NCBI GenBank assembly: GCA_001586965.3
Contig: LUCW03001750.1
Span: forward strand, 1-33,840
Length of the DNA: 33,840 nt
Direction: 5' to 3'
DNA from: Sphaeroforma sirkka
Lineage: Eukaryota; Opisthokonta; Ichthyosporea; Ichthyophonida
Part shown: one piece after another, positions 1-8,311 of the stretch
How the letters are laid out: every line of letters begins with the position of its first letter
How positions within the stretch are numbered: the stretch's first letter is position 1
Made by a program: the position numbers and the translations under genes
The notes under the pieces: model-generated
What the model saw: the letters and a program-made list of their open reading frames with translations, nothing else
Told to the model about the DNA's origin: nothing
Databases searched by the model: none

Positions 1-273
1 ACCCATAGGTTAAGGCGTGGTGTTCCTACAAACCTCAAACGCAGGTGCAAAATGAGAGACACGTCATAGAGAACTTAAAGAAACTCTTGCGTACTGCACT
101 GACGACGACGTTGAGGATATGTGGCCTTATCATTTGAAAATGGTTCAGACTCAAACAATGAACTGCATGAATCCCTCAAACTGGCTCACCCTTCCGTTCA
201 CTATTTATCATTGCTATAGTGAAATACAAGCAACGTTTGATAAAACTGCGCCCGAGGTGAAACACGCTACCCT
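1..273 (+). pseudogene. Inverted, decayed integrase fragment of family A
   Basis: Read on the plus strand, this stretch matches the minus-strand integrase core of copy A1 (about 1095-1358) almost base for base at its start, for example the block encoding VPYKPQTQ and later the block around ATFDKTAPE. Many one-base insertions and deletions break every frame, so it cannot be translated. It forms an inverted repeat of about 270 bp with A1, spaced by roughly 820 bp. The match stops near 273-283, where sequence matching the 3' tail of family A in the opposite orientation begins. It is a relict of a second, oppositely oriented insertion or of a local inversion, cut by the window edge. Confidence 0.85.
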
Positions 274-327
274 GTTACGGTTTCGGTCATGACTTATCGA
301 GTAAGCAAGTGCCTTATATGTACGAGT

Positions 328-861
328 TCAAGACTCATGTTGTACGCTATGTCGTTTAGTATTTGGTCCAGTAACCATTTCCGATGTAGGCGCCTTACGT
401 TTATTATTTGGTAAGGTAATAGCCAAAGGCTGCTCTTCATTAGTAAGTAAGTTTGAACAATTTTCTGCACTGTTGGTAAGCAGATCAGAAAGTTTAGTCA
501 CGTAGGAAGTAGGTGGCAAATAGGAATTTCAGATTCGTCAGGGTTTTTAGTCACCTGAGGAAACCCTTTTCGTTTATCTCGTGTGTTCTTATGTAAACGC
601 TTATTCCATTTCTTATTAAAGATACGAAGAAAGTCGCGAGATTCACGAAATGCATCGGAGGTTAGCTAAGCTACCGTCCCATCCATGAAACGGGTCTTGT
701 AGTAAGTGTAACCGTCTTCGGATGTTTTATCAATTATATCTTTGACTTGTGACTCCATAACTGGTATATCAGAATCAAATGAGCGAGCGAATGAGAGTTC
801 GGAGGTAGGGATACGGTGAGTGCCTAGATTGGTTGCGCTAGTACCATCAATGTTATTCACT
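328..861 (-). pseudogene. A1 pol C-terminus: chromodomain-like domain and tail
   Basis: This follows the integrase GPF module. Residues VKDIIDKTSEDGYTYY, then KTRFMDG, then LTSDAF align with the chromodomain of element B in this window (YIIRHR, EYLVRWRDG, WESAEAF). Chromodomains bind methylated histone tails and target chromovirus integration. A stop (TAG, at about 667) sits where the conserved tryptophan should be; copy A2 has TGG there (RFMD then AAWLTSD), so the stop is a single-base nonsense change. A basic tail (KKWNKRLHKNTRDKRKG) and about 65 more residues ending QHES follow after a further frame change near 520. The final stop is at 328-330 and the same ending is found in A2. Confidence 0.7.
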
Positions 862-1863
862 TCGTAAGTATCACTCTTCTCATCATGGTAGGAAATAACA
901 AAAGGTCCTATCGTCTAGTAGAAGAGAGTTCGGTAACGTTGGCGTTTCTGATTTATAATGTTAACGTAATCGCCGACTTTGAACTGAACAATGTTCTTAG
1001 TGTTATTCCATCGGTCATACGCTTTAAGTAGGACGCGATTCTTGTGCTCGAGTAAACAGGGTAAACAACGTTCTGCATATGCTCGATCTTTGTAGCCACG
1101 GGGTAGCGTGTTTTCGGGCGCAGTTTTATCAAACGTTGCTTGTAATTCACTATAGCGGCCAAAGAAATAGTGAAACGGGAGTGTTCCAGTTTGAGGATTC
1201 ATGCAGTTATTCATTTGAGTCTGAACCCATTTCAAATGATAAGGCCACATATCCTCAACGTCGTCTAGTGCGGTACGCAAGAGTTTCTTAAGTTCTCTAT
1301 GACGTGTCTCATTTGCACCCTGCGTTTGAGGTTTGTAAGGAACACCACGCCTATGGGTCATGCCTGATACGAGTATAAGTGCCTCCATTACGTCGGTACA
1401 AAACTCACTACCGTTATCAGAACATAGTACTCGGGGAAACCGAAGTCATTAAAGACGTGATAGCATAATTCTGCCACTGTTTGTGGACGTTTGTTCTGGT
1501 ATTGCATAAAGCAAGTTATAGCCCGAAGCCACACATAAGAAAATGACAGATATATACATCGCCAGTATGCTTGATCGCGGAGTTTAACCAAATCGACTAT
1601 GACTCGGCGCATCGGTTGGTCTTCTGTCACACTTTTTTAGGTGCCCAACCGTATCGCTTGATCTGGTTCTTTTCACAATCAGTACAGCGTCGGTATACTT
1701 CACGTATGGTTTCTTTCAGCGCCGGGTGATCAAGCCCTGCACGAATAGCCATTTTATAAGTATGCTCATATGCTCGATGCGTTAAATTATGTATAATTTT
1801 AACTCTACTATTGAGCTCCTCTAAGTCAGTCAGATTCTGCGTAACGCTGGCTGGATGAACCAT
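862..1863 (-). pseudogene. A1 integrase (HHCC, DDE core, GPF module)
   Basis: This integrase would join element cDNA to host DNA in the nucleus. The zinc-binding N-terminus lies at 1627-1863 (histidines in HNLTHRAYEH, cysteines in CTDC). The catalytic core begins at about 1620 (aspartate in VIVDLVKLRD). It continues with SDNGSEF near 1410 and NETRHRELKKLL near 1310; there are 35 residues between the second Asp and the Glu, the D,D35E spacing. The C-terminal part has FKVGDYVNI and, after an in-frame stop near 915, IGPFVISYHDE, the GPY/F module typical of chromoviruses. Frame changes near 1628 and 1420 and the stop near 915 break it into pieces. Confidence 0.9.
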
Positions 1864-2207
1864 AGTCCTGTTGAAAGGGCAACCTCAGTATCAGGAGGGG
1901 TAGACTCCTGAGATACATAATTGACAACATTAGATTGTTGAAGTATCTTCTTCAGTTGTTTCGCAACTCCTGGCTGTTCTTTAAGCAGCGCTTTAAGTAG
2001 TTGAGTGCGAGCTTCAGGTTCTCTTAGAGTTTTGAGTCTTTGATCCATGGCCTTAGCTAGTTCCATGTTTTTACGATCTAATGCCGTTTCAATCGGCATT
2101 ACCTCGACTGCAATCTTGTTGGGTGCATGTGTTGTACGAGTCTTGAGCTTTTGTTCAAACTCTTTAGACTCCTCTAGTTTAGCTAAGAATACGGTTGAGG
2201 GTTCCAC
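1830..2207 (-). pseudogene. A1 pol linker between methyltransferase-like block and integrase
   Basis: An open stretch of about 125 codons, rich in Lys, Glu, Leu and Gln (for example KAMDQRLKTLREPEARTQ and LLKALLKEQPGVAKQL), probably helical or coiled coil. It has no recognisable catalytic motif. The short block YVSQESTPPDTE near 1890-1925 is kept in copy A2 although the DNA on both sides of it is deleted there. It is in a different frame from both neighbours, so small indels are likely at both ends. A spacer domain of the polyprotein is the simplest reading. Confidence 0.6.
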
Positions 2208-2620
2208 TTAGTGGTACCTGCAGGACCGATGCGACAAACAACGGTGTGTTTACAAGGTGTCTTCTTAATAAATAGGATCCCTGATACAAGAACGTGTCGG
2301 TTTCACGGTCGACATAAATAGGTTCGTCTTGAATCATATTAATTAAATCACGTATCCATGGGTCGGAGTTACGTAAGGGACAACACAGCGTAATGGTAGA
2401 TTTAGTAATATTAACATAATTTAACAACTGTGCGATAAGTTGACAAGGTGGGTTAGCCCACGCATTATGCTTTGATAAGTCAAGCTGAAATGCATCACCT
2501 TTAGGATGAGTCAACGACCTATATTCAGAAAACCTGTTTGTTATCTTCTGCGGCGAACATATCAACAGTAAATGGACCCCATCGTGATTGAGCGAGGTTA
2601 AACCATTTCTTATTTAGCAT
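2208..2620 (-). pseudogene. A1 Dam-like methyltransferase domain within pol
   Basis: This follows RNase H and precedes the linker and integrase. It contains WGPFTVDMFAAED (VDMFA at 2552-2566), then after a frame change DAFQLDLSKHNAWANPPC (NPPC at 2443-2454), QLIAQLLNYV, then TITLCCPLRNSDPW. This succession (VD-x-FA, DAF, NPP-aromatic, LI-x-x-LL, a beta strand with CLP or CCP, and a tryptophan) is what I know from the DNA adenine methyltransferase-like region of DIRS-type elements. NPPY/F/W is the catalytic motif IV of N6-adenine methylases. Here the aromatic residue is Cys, but copy A2 has NPPW at 12428-12439. Activity is unproven. Confidence 0.6.
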
Positions 2621-3124
2621 CCAATCGGTTGCTAATAACTCCTTGACTGTTTTCTGGTAGTCGGGCACAAGTCGAGAGAGCATGTCAGGAAGATGGTTAT
2701 GTATTCCTGGTATGTGTGTTATATTAAAAGCGAACTTGGCAATAATGTCATGCCAGCGGCTCACCAACTGTGAATCAGGGTTCATATCTTTTGAGTATGT
2801 TAAAGATTTTTGATCACAGGCGACAGTAAAGTAACTTCCATATAGGTAGTCTTTAAACTATCTTAGCGCAGTAACTATAGCAAGAAGGTCTTGTTTAACG
2901 GTAGGGAAATTCCGTTGACTCTTATTATAACTCTTGCTAAAGAATTGTATGTAGCGCGGTTTACCATTTATCGTTTGGTAAAGCACTCCACCTACCGCTC
3001 GATCTGAAGCGTCGGTTGCTACTTGGAATGGGACACCATCCACAGGGTACTGCATGATGGGTGCGTCCATTACTTTACTTTTGACTAGTTTATATGCATC
3101 ATCACATTCTTTAGTCCAAAGCTT
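2621..3124 (-). pseudogene. A1 RNase H
   Basis: The RNase H of the polyprotein degrades the RNA strand of the RNA-DNA hybrid during reverse transcription. Visible motifs are FQVATDASDRAVGGVLYQ (first catalytic Asp), RYIQFFSKSYNKSQRNFPT, then LLAIVTALR. After an in-frame TAG (2858-2860) come FKDYLYGSYFTVACDQKSL and ITHIPGIHNHLPDMLSRL (terminal PG-N-x-AD-like block, here DMLSRL). The frame differs from that of the RT (change near 3125) but is otherwise continuous into the VDMFA block. In A2 the final portion (WHDIIAKFAFNITHIPG) is also present. Confidence 0.88.
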
Positions 3125-3896
3125 TCCTAAAGTCCTTTGTGCAGCCGTAGGTGACTGAAAGGCTTTAAGTAATCAGAAGGATGCGGTACCGAATCCGAGA
3201 AGAAGTTAACAAACCCACACACAGAGTTTACATCTCTTCCAGTAATTGGTGTTGATAAATCCAACAGAAACTGTTTCTTGCCAGGATCAATTTCTACCCC
3301 TGCTGCAGATACTTTGTAGCCAAGTACGTGTATAGTATCTTTAGCAAAAGAACACTTGTCTTCGTTAATCTTAAGTTTAGCATGATTAAGTCGCTTTAAG
3401 ACTTCTTTAACGAGTTTAGCATGTTCATGTGCTGTCTTTGTAAAGATAACTATATCATCTAAATAGACTGATACGTTATACGACAGGTCCGCAAATAGTT
3501 CCATCATAACTTGTTGGAAGAAAGAAGGTAACATGTGTAAGCCTTCAGGTGCACCTTTAAACTGGTACTTCTTATCTTGCCAAGTAAAGGAAAAGCATTT
3601 CCTATGAGGCTCATATATCTGTAGTTGATGGAATGCAGCTTCTAAGTCTATCTTGGAAAAGATAGTCGCACCTCCATTTTGCGTAGTATCTCGCTTATCT
3701 TAGGTAAGGGAAAACTATGTTGCGGAATTAGTTTGTTGATTGGCGACAGGTCTAGTACTACTCTTGTTTTACTAAACGTTCCATCAGATTTATATTGATC
3801 GACCGCTAAGAGAGCTAAGTTAACTGGGGTTGCATCATAATTGATTTCAATTAGACCCTGTTTTAACCAATCTTCGATTTGGGGTTTGACAACGTC
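3125..3896 (-). pseudogene. A1 reverse transcriptase
   Basis: The RT copies the genomic RNA. In order: QIEDWLKQGLIEI (RT N-terminus), RVVLDLSPINKLIPQHSFPLP, then after a one-base frame change near 3680 SKIDLEAAFHQLQI (motif A aspartate), CFSFTWQDKKYQFKGAPEGL (motif B region), and NVSVYLDDIVIFTK near 3450 (motif C, YLDD). The thumb and connection region follows with LGYKVSAAGVEIDPGKK and a reduced LGFVNFF-type block. The YLDD box is intact, so decay is limited to indels. The RT frame is continuous with the protease frame of unit 1 apart from a one-base deletion near 3916. Confidence 0.9.
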
Positions 3897-4531
3897 TTTG
3901 TGTCTCCAACTCCGTAGTTATGTGAAGGACACTTTAACTTAGAGAAGTCGACGTTTGTTAAGTCAAGTCTAACGTACCCATTAGAGAACCTAAACATACA
4001 CCAGTCAGTTATTGCAATCTTCCTGTTTTGTATAATTAAGTCCATAATTATATCGGTGAAGTGCGGAATCATATCCTTTGCTTCACCTTCCGGAGGTTTA
4101 GGTATCTTTAACATATTATCATCTGACTGATCTTTATTCGGGTCCAGCCCATTAGGCAGACCAGTGAGTATTATACCTAAACTGAGAAGATCAGTCATGC
4201 CTATAATTAAATCGTATTTCTGAGACATGTCAATAACGATTAGGTGAGTCTTCACTTCTCTTCTATCTGACAGCATTATGTGTGCATAGTCAATGGCTTG
4301 TTCGCAAGTAGTAACTTTGCCATTTCCCAAGATTAAATCAGTTGTTTCGTTATGGACAGCCATATCTGTAGCGTGGGCTACTCGGCGTGAGATAGCAGAG
4401 ACTTCAGCCCCTGGATCAAATAGTGCCATAACTTTTTCTCCATTTACGAAAACTGTTTGAAAGATACGTTCATCTTCTTTGGTATGGATTTTATTGAACA
4501 TTTTCTCATAATCTTGCTCTAGTGCACACAT
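3897..4531 (-). CDS. A1 aspartic protease, unit 1
   Basis: A retroviral-type aspartic protease that would cleave the gag-pol polyprotein. It starts MCALEQDYEKM at ATG 4531. The active-site block reads VMALFDPGAEVSAIS, with Pro where the family has Ser or Thr (D-S/T-G). The second hallmark is YDLIIGMTDLLSLGI, corresponding to the usual ILG motif. It lies in the same frame as the upstream gag C-terminus, separated by UGA-CAG-UAC-CAU. Unlike the other units, a one-base deletion after CPSHNY near 3916 throws the end out of frame, so continuity with RT is broken. The codon at 3879-3881 is CAA here but TAA in units 2-4. Confidence 0.85.
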
Positions 4532-4540
4532 ATGGTACTG

Positions 4541-5081
4541 TCAGTGCTTAACTTGGACGTCCGGTAAGTCCTTGCAATCCTCTTTGTGCCAACCGTTAGT
4601 ACCCTTGCAAATAGCACACTCTTTCATATAGTGTCCAAAATCTGGCTTGCCTGGTGCACACTTAACAGGGTCGTGTCTACCATTCCACTTGCCATTACGT
4701 TTTGTGAGGTTGTAACCACACTTCTTGCAAGGCGCTCTCACCTTCTTTTCACCTTTCGGTTCGGTAGAAGTAGAGCCAGTACCCCCCTCCAGTAGTAGTG
4801 CGAGGTTTCTTAGTACTACGCGCAGTGTTAGTCTCTACTGCGTTACGCTTAGTGGGCTGGGTGTAGCTCGTGGTACTAAGTACTCTAGTAGAGGGATTGG
4901 TATGCTTGTGTACTATCTTCTCAAAGACAGACCAAGGCATAGATTGCAAATCACCATAGGCGATGATGTCATCATTGACTTTCTTAAAGAGGTTAGCTCC
5001 CAGAGTCTCCATCATCTGACAAATTAATAAATATTCGCCAGTATAGGTACGACCACCCATCCGAGTATTCATATGTGTCAT
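4541..5081 (-). pseudogene. A1 gag C-terminus with zinc knuckles, unit 1 (frameshifted)
   Basis: This is the C-terminal half of gag, beginning in the capsid region (MTHMNTRMGGRTYTGEY) and running through a basic Thr/Ser-rich segment to the nucleocapsid. An extra C in the run near 4785-4790 shifts the frame before the zinc knuckles, which continue separately at 4541-4741. There, CKKC with a later HDPVKC and CAICKGTNGWHKEDC form two CCHC-type knuckles with unusual spacing (C-x2-C-x14-H-x4-C and C-x2-C-x6-H-x3-C). The end is QVKH followed by TGA. The extra base is in a homopolymer, so it may be a sequencing error. Confidence 0.8.
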
Positions 5082-5132
5082 ATGAGCTAGAACACCTCGA
5101 ATAGTGGTATCGTTCGCAAAGAACTTTTCGAT

Positions 5133-5786
5133 TTAGGGTTTGACAACGTCTTTGTGTCTCCAACTCACGTAGTTATGTGAAGGACACTTTAACTTAGAGA
5201 AGTCGACGTTTGTTAAGTCAAGTCTAACGTACCCATTAGAGAACCTAAACATACACCAGTCAGTTATTGCAATCTTCCTGTTTTGTATAATTAAGTCCAT
5301 AATTATATCGGTGAAGTGCGGAATCATATCCTTTGCTTCACCTTCCGGAGGTTTAGGTATCTTTAACATATTATCATCTGACTGATCTTTATTCGGGTCT
5401 AGCCCATTAGGCAGACCAGTGAGTATTATACCTAAACTGAGAAGATCAGTCATGCCTATAATTAAATCGTATTTCTGAGACATGTCAATAACGATTAGGT
5501 GAGTCTTCACTTCTCTTCTATCTGACAGCATTATGTGTGCATAGTCAATGGCTTGTTCGCAAGTAGTAACTTTGCCATTTCCCAAGATTAAATCAGTTGT
5601 TTCGTTATGGACAGCCATATCTGTAGCGTGGGCTACTCGGCGTGAGATAGCAGAGACTTCAGCCCCTGGATCAAATAGTGCCATAACTTTTTCTCCATTT
5701 ACGAAAACTGTTTGAAAGATACGTTCATCTTCTTTGGTATGGATTTTATTGAACATTTTCTCATAATCTTGCTCTAGTGCACACAT
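5133..5786 (-). CDS. A1 aspartic protease, unit 2
   Basis: Essentially identical to unit 1 but with the frame intact through CPSHNYVSWRHKDVVKP. It then stops at TAA (5133-5135), the codon that is CAA where unit 1 continues into RT. So this copy would make gag and protease without RT. The DPGAE active-site variant and LIIGMTDLL block are unchanged. The start ATG at 5786 is preceded in frame by the gag UGA, so the protein may instead be made by read-through from gag (unit 2, 5796-6335). Confidence 0.85.
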   Translation of the reverse strand: MCALEQDYEKMFNKIHTKEDERIFQTVFVNGEKVMALFDPGAEVSAISRRVAHATDMAVHNETTDLILGNGKVTTCEQAIDYAHIMLSDRREVKTHLIVIDMSQKYDLIIGMTDLLSLGIILTGLPNGLDPNKDQSDDNMLKIPKPPEGEAKDMIPHFTDIIMDLIIQNRKIAITDWCMFRFSNGYVRLDLTNVDFSKLKCPSHNYVSWRHKDVVKP

Positions 5787-5795
5787 ATGGTACTG

Positions 5796-6335
5796 TCAGT
5801 GCTTAACTTGGACGTCCGGTAAGTCCTTGCAATCCTCTTTGTGCCAACCGTTAGTACCCTTGCAAATAGCACACTCTTTCATATAGTGTCCAAAATCTGG
5901 CTTGCCTGGTGCACACTTAACAGGGTCGTGTCTACCATTCCACTTGCCATTACGTTTTGTGAGGTTGTAACCACACTTCTTGCAAGGCGCTCTCACCTTC
6001 TTTTCACCTTTCGGTTCGGTAGAAGTAGAGCCAGTACCCCCTCCAGTAGTAGTGCGAGGTTTCTTAGTACTACGCGCAGTGTTAGTCTCTACTGCGTTAC
6101 GCTTAGTGGGCTGGGTGTAGCTCGTGGTACTAAGTACTCTAGTAGAGGGATTGGTATGCTTGTGTACTATCTTCTCAAAGACAGACCAAGGCATAGATTG
6201 CAAATCACCATAGGCGATGATGTCATCATTGACTTTCTTAAAGAGGTTAGCTCCCAGAGTCTCCATCATCTGACAAATTAATAAATATTCGCCAGTATAG
6301 GTACGACCACCCATCCGAGTATTCATATGTGTCAT
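5796..6335 (-). CDS. A1 gag C-terminal half, unit 2 (intact frame)
   Basis: 179 codons from the capsid C-terminus through the basic linker (KKPRTTTGGGTGSTSTEP) to both zinc knuckles, ending QVKH then TGA at 5796-5798. The region packages RNA in the family. Because the unit begins inside gag, the ATG at 6335 is only the first in-frame Met and not a native gag start; no gag N-terminus is attached. With protease unit 2 it forms one reading frame interrupted only by UGA. Confidence 0.82.
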   Translation of the reverse strand: MTHMNTRMGGRTYTGEYLLICQMMETLGANLFKKVNDDIIAYGDLQSMPWSVFEKIVHKHTNPSTRVLSTTSYTQPTKRNAVETNTARSTKKPRTTTGGGTGSTSTEPKGEKKVRAPCKKCGYNLTKRNGKWNGRHDPVKCAPGKPDFGHYMKECAICKGTNGWHKEDCKDLPDVQVKH

Positions 6336-6386
6336 ATGAGCTAGAACACCTCGAATAGTGGTATCGTTCGCAAAGAACTTTTCGAT

Positions 6387-7043
6387 TTAGGGTTTGACAA
6401 CGTCTTTGTGTCTCCAACTCACGTAGTTATGTGAAGGACACTTTAACTTAGAGAAGTCGACGTTTGTTAAGTCAAGTCTAACGTACCCATTAGAGAACCT
6501 AAACATACACCAGTCAGTTATTGCAATCTTCCTGTTTTGTATAATTAAGTCCATAATTATATCGGTGAAGTGCGGAATCATATCCTTTGCTTCACCTTCC
6601 GGAGGTTTAGGTATCTTTAACATATTATCATCTGACTGATCTTTATTCGGGTCTAGCCCATTAGGCAGACCAGTGAGTATTATACCTAAACTGAGAAGAT
6701 CAGTCATGCCTATAATTAAATCGTATTTCTGAGACATGTCAATAACGATTAGGTGAGTCTTCACTTCTCTTCTATCTGACAGCATTATGTGTGCATAGTC
6801 AATGGCTTGTTCGCAAGTAGTAACTTTGCCATTTCCCAAGATTAAATCAGTTGTTTCGTTATGGACAGCCATATCTGTAGCGTGGGCTACTCGGCGTGAG
6901 ATAGCAGAGACTTCAGCCCCTGGATCAAATAGTGCCATAACTTTTTTTTCTCCATTTACGAAAACTGTTTGAAAGATACGTTCATCTTCTTTGGTATGGA
7001 TTTTATTGAACATTTTCTCATAATCTTGCTCTAGTGCACACAT
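6387..7043 (-). CDS. A1 aspartic protease, unit 3
   Basis: Same as unit 2 except for three extra T/A pairs at about 6942-6950, which add one Lys (GEKKVMAL) just before the DPGA active site without breaking the frame. It ends at the same junction TAA, here at 6387-6389. It is in frame with gag unit 3 across UGA. Confidence 0.85.
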   Translation of the reverse strand: MCALEQDYEKMFNKIHTKEDERIFQTVFVNGEKKVMALFDPGAEVSAISRRVAHATDMAVHNETTDLILGNGKVTTCEQAIDYAHIMLSDRREVKTHLIVIDMSQKYDLIIGMTDLLSLGIILTGLPNGLDPNKDQSDDNMLKIPKPPEGEAKDMIPHFTDIIMDLIIQNRKIAITDWCMFRFSNGYVRLDLTNVDFSKLKCPSHNYVSWRHKDVVKP

Positions 7044-7052
7044 ATGGTACTG

Positions 7053-7592
7053 TCAGTGCTTAACTTGGACGTCCGGTAAGTCCTTGCAATCCTCTTTGTG
7101 CCAACCGTTAGTACCCTTGCAAATAGCACACTCTTTCATATAGTGTCCAAAATCTGGCTTGCCTGGTGCACACTTAACAGGGTCGTGTCTACCATTCCAC
7201 TTGCCATTACGTTTTGTGAGGTTGTAACCACACTTCTTGCAAGGCGCTCTCACCTTCTTTTCACCTTTCGGTTCGGTAGAAGTAGAGCCAGTACCCCCTC
7301 CAGTAGTAGTGCGAGGTTTCTTAGTACTACGCGCAGTGTTAGTCTCTACTGCGTTACGCTTAGTGGGCTGGGTGTAGCTCGTGGTACTAAGTACTCTAGT
7401 AGAGGGATTGGTATGCTTGTGTACTATCTTCTCAAAGACAGACCAAGGCATAGATTGCAAATCACCATAGGCGATGATGTCATCATTGACTTTCTTAAAG
7501 AGGTTAGCTCCCAGAGTCTCCATCATCTGACAAATTAATAAATATTCGCCAGTATAGGTACGACCACCCATCCGAGTATTCATATGTGTCAT
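7053..7592 (-). CDS. A1 gag C-terminal half, unit 3 (intact frame)
   Basis: The protein encoded is identical to unit 2: capsid C-terminus, basic Thr/Ser linker, two zinc knuckles, QVKH and a TGA stop. Upstream it runs into the array junction rather than into the gag N-terminus, so it is not expected to be expressed as a normal gag. Confidence 0.82.
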   Translation of the reverse strand: MTHMNTRMGGRTYTGEYLLICQMMETLGANLFKKVNDDIIAYGDLQSMPWSVFEKIVHKHTNPSTRVLSTTSYTQPTKRNAVETNTARSTKKPRTTTGGGTGSTSTEPKGEKKVRAPCKKCGYNLTKRNGKWNGRHDPVKCAPGKPDFGHYMKECAICKGTNGWHKEDCKDLPDVQVKH

Positions 7593-7643
7593 ATGAGCTA
7601 GAACACCTCGAATAGTGGTATCGTTCGCAAAGAACTTTTCGAT

Positions 7644-8302
7644 TTAGGGTTTGACAACGTCTTTGTGTCTCCAACTCACGTAGTTATGTGAAGGACACTT
7701 TAACTTAGAGAAGTCGACGTTTGTTAAGTCAAGTCTAACGTACCCATTAGAGAACCTAAACATACACCAGTCAGTTATTGCAATCTTCCTGTTTTGTATA
7801 ATTAAGTCCATAATTATATCGGTGAAGTGCGGAATCATATCCTTTGCTTCACCTTCCGGAGGTTTAGGTATCTTTAACATATTATCATCTGACTGATCTT
7901 TATTCGGGTCTAGCCCATTAGGCAGACCAGTGAGTATTATACCTAAACTGAGAAGATCAGTCATGCCTATAATTAAATCAAATCGTATTTCTGAGACATG
8001 TCAATAACGATTAGGTGAGTCTTCACTTCTCTTCTATCTGACAGCATTATGTGTGCATAGTCAATGGCTTGTTCGCAAGTAGTAACTTTGCCATTTCCCA
8101 AGATTAAATCAGTTGTTTCGTTATGGACAGCCATATCTGTAGCGTGGGCTACTCGGCGTGAGATAGCAGAGACTTCAGCCCCTGGATCAAATAGTGCCAT
8201 AACTTTTTCTCCATTTACGAAAACTGTTTGAAAGATACGTTCATCTTCTTTGGTATGGATTTTATTGAACATTTTCTCATAATCTTGCTCTAGTGCACAC
8301 AT
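7644..8302 (-). pseudogene. A1 aspartic protease, unit 4 (frameshifted)
   Basis: The N-terminal part (7973-8302) matches the other units up to QKYDLI. A five-base duplication of aaatc near 7978-7982 then shifts the frame, and the remainder (MTDLLSLGI onward) continues in another frame at 7644-7964. The DPGAE site is intact. This is the unit physically linked to the complete gag N-terminus, so the only full-length gag in the array is followed by a broken protease. Confidence 0.85.
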
Positions 8303-8311
8303 ATGGTACTG

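Noticed and set aside
5841..7538. 146-codon plus-strand ORFs repeated in units 2 and 3 (5841-6281 and 7098-7538)
   Set aside because: They are antisense to gag, broken in units 1 and 4, and have no motif; their repetition only reflects the array.
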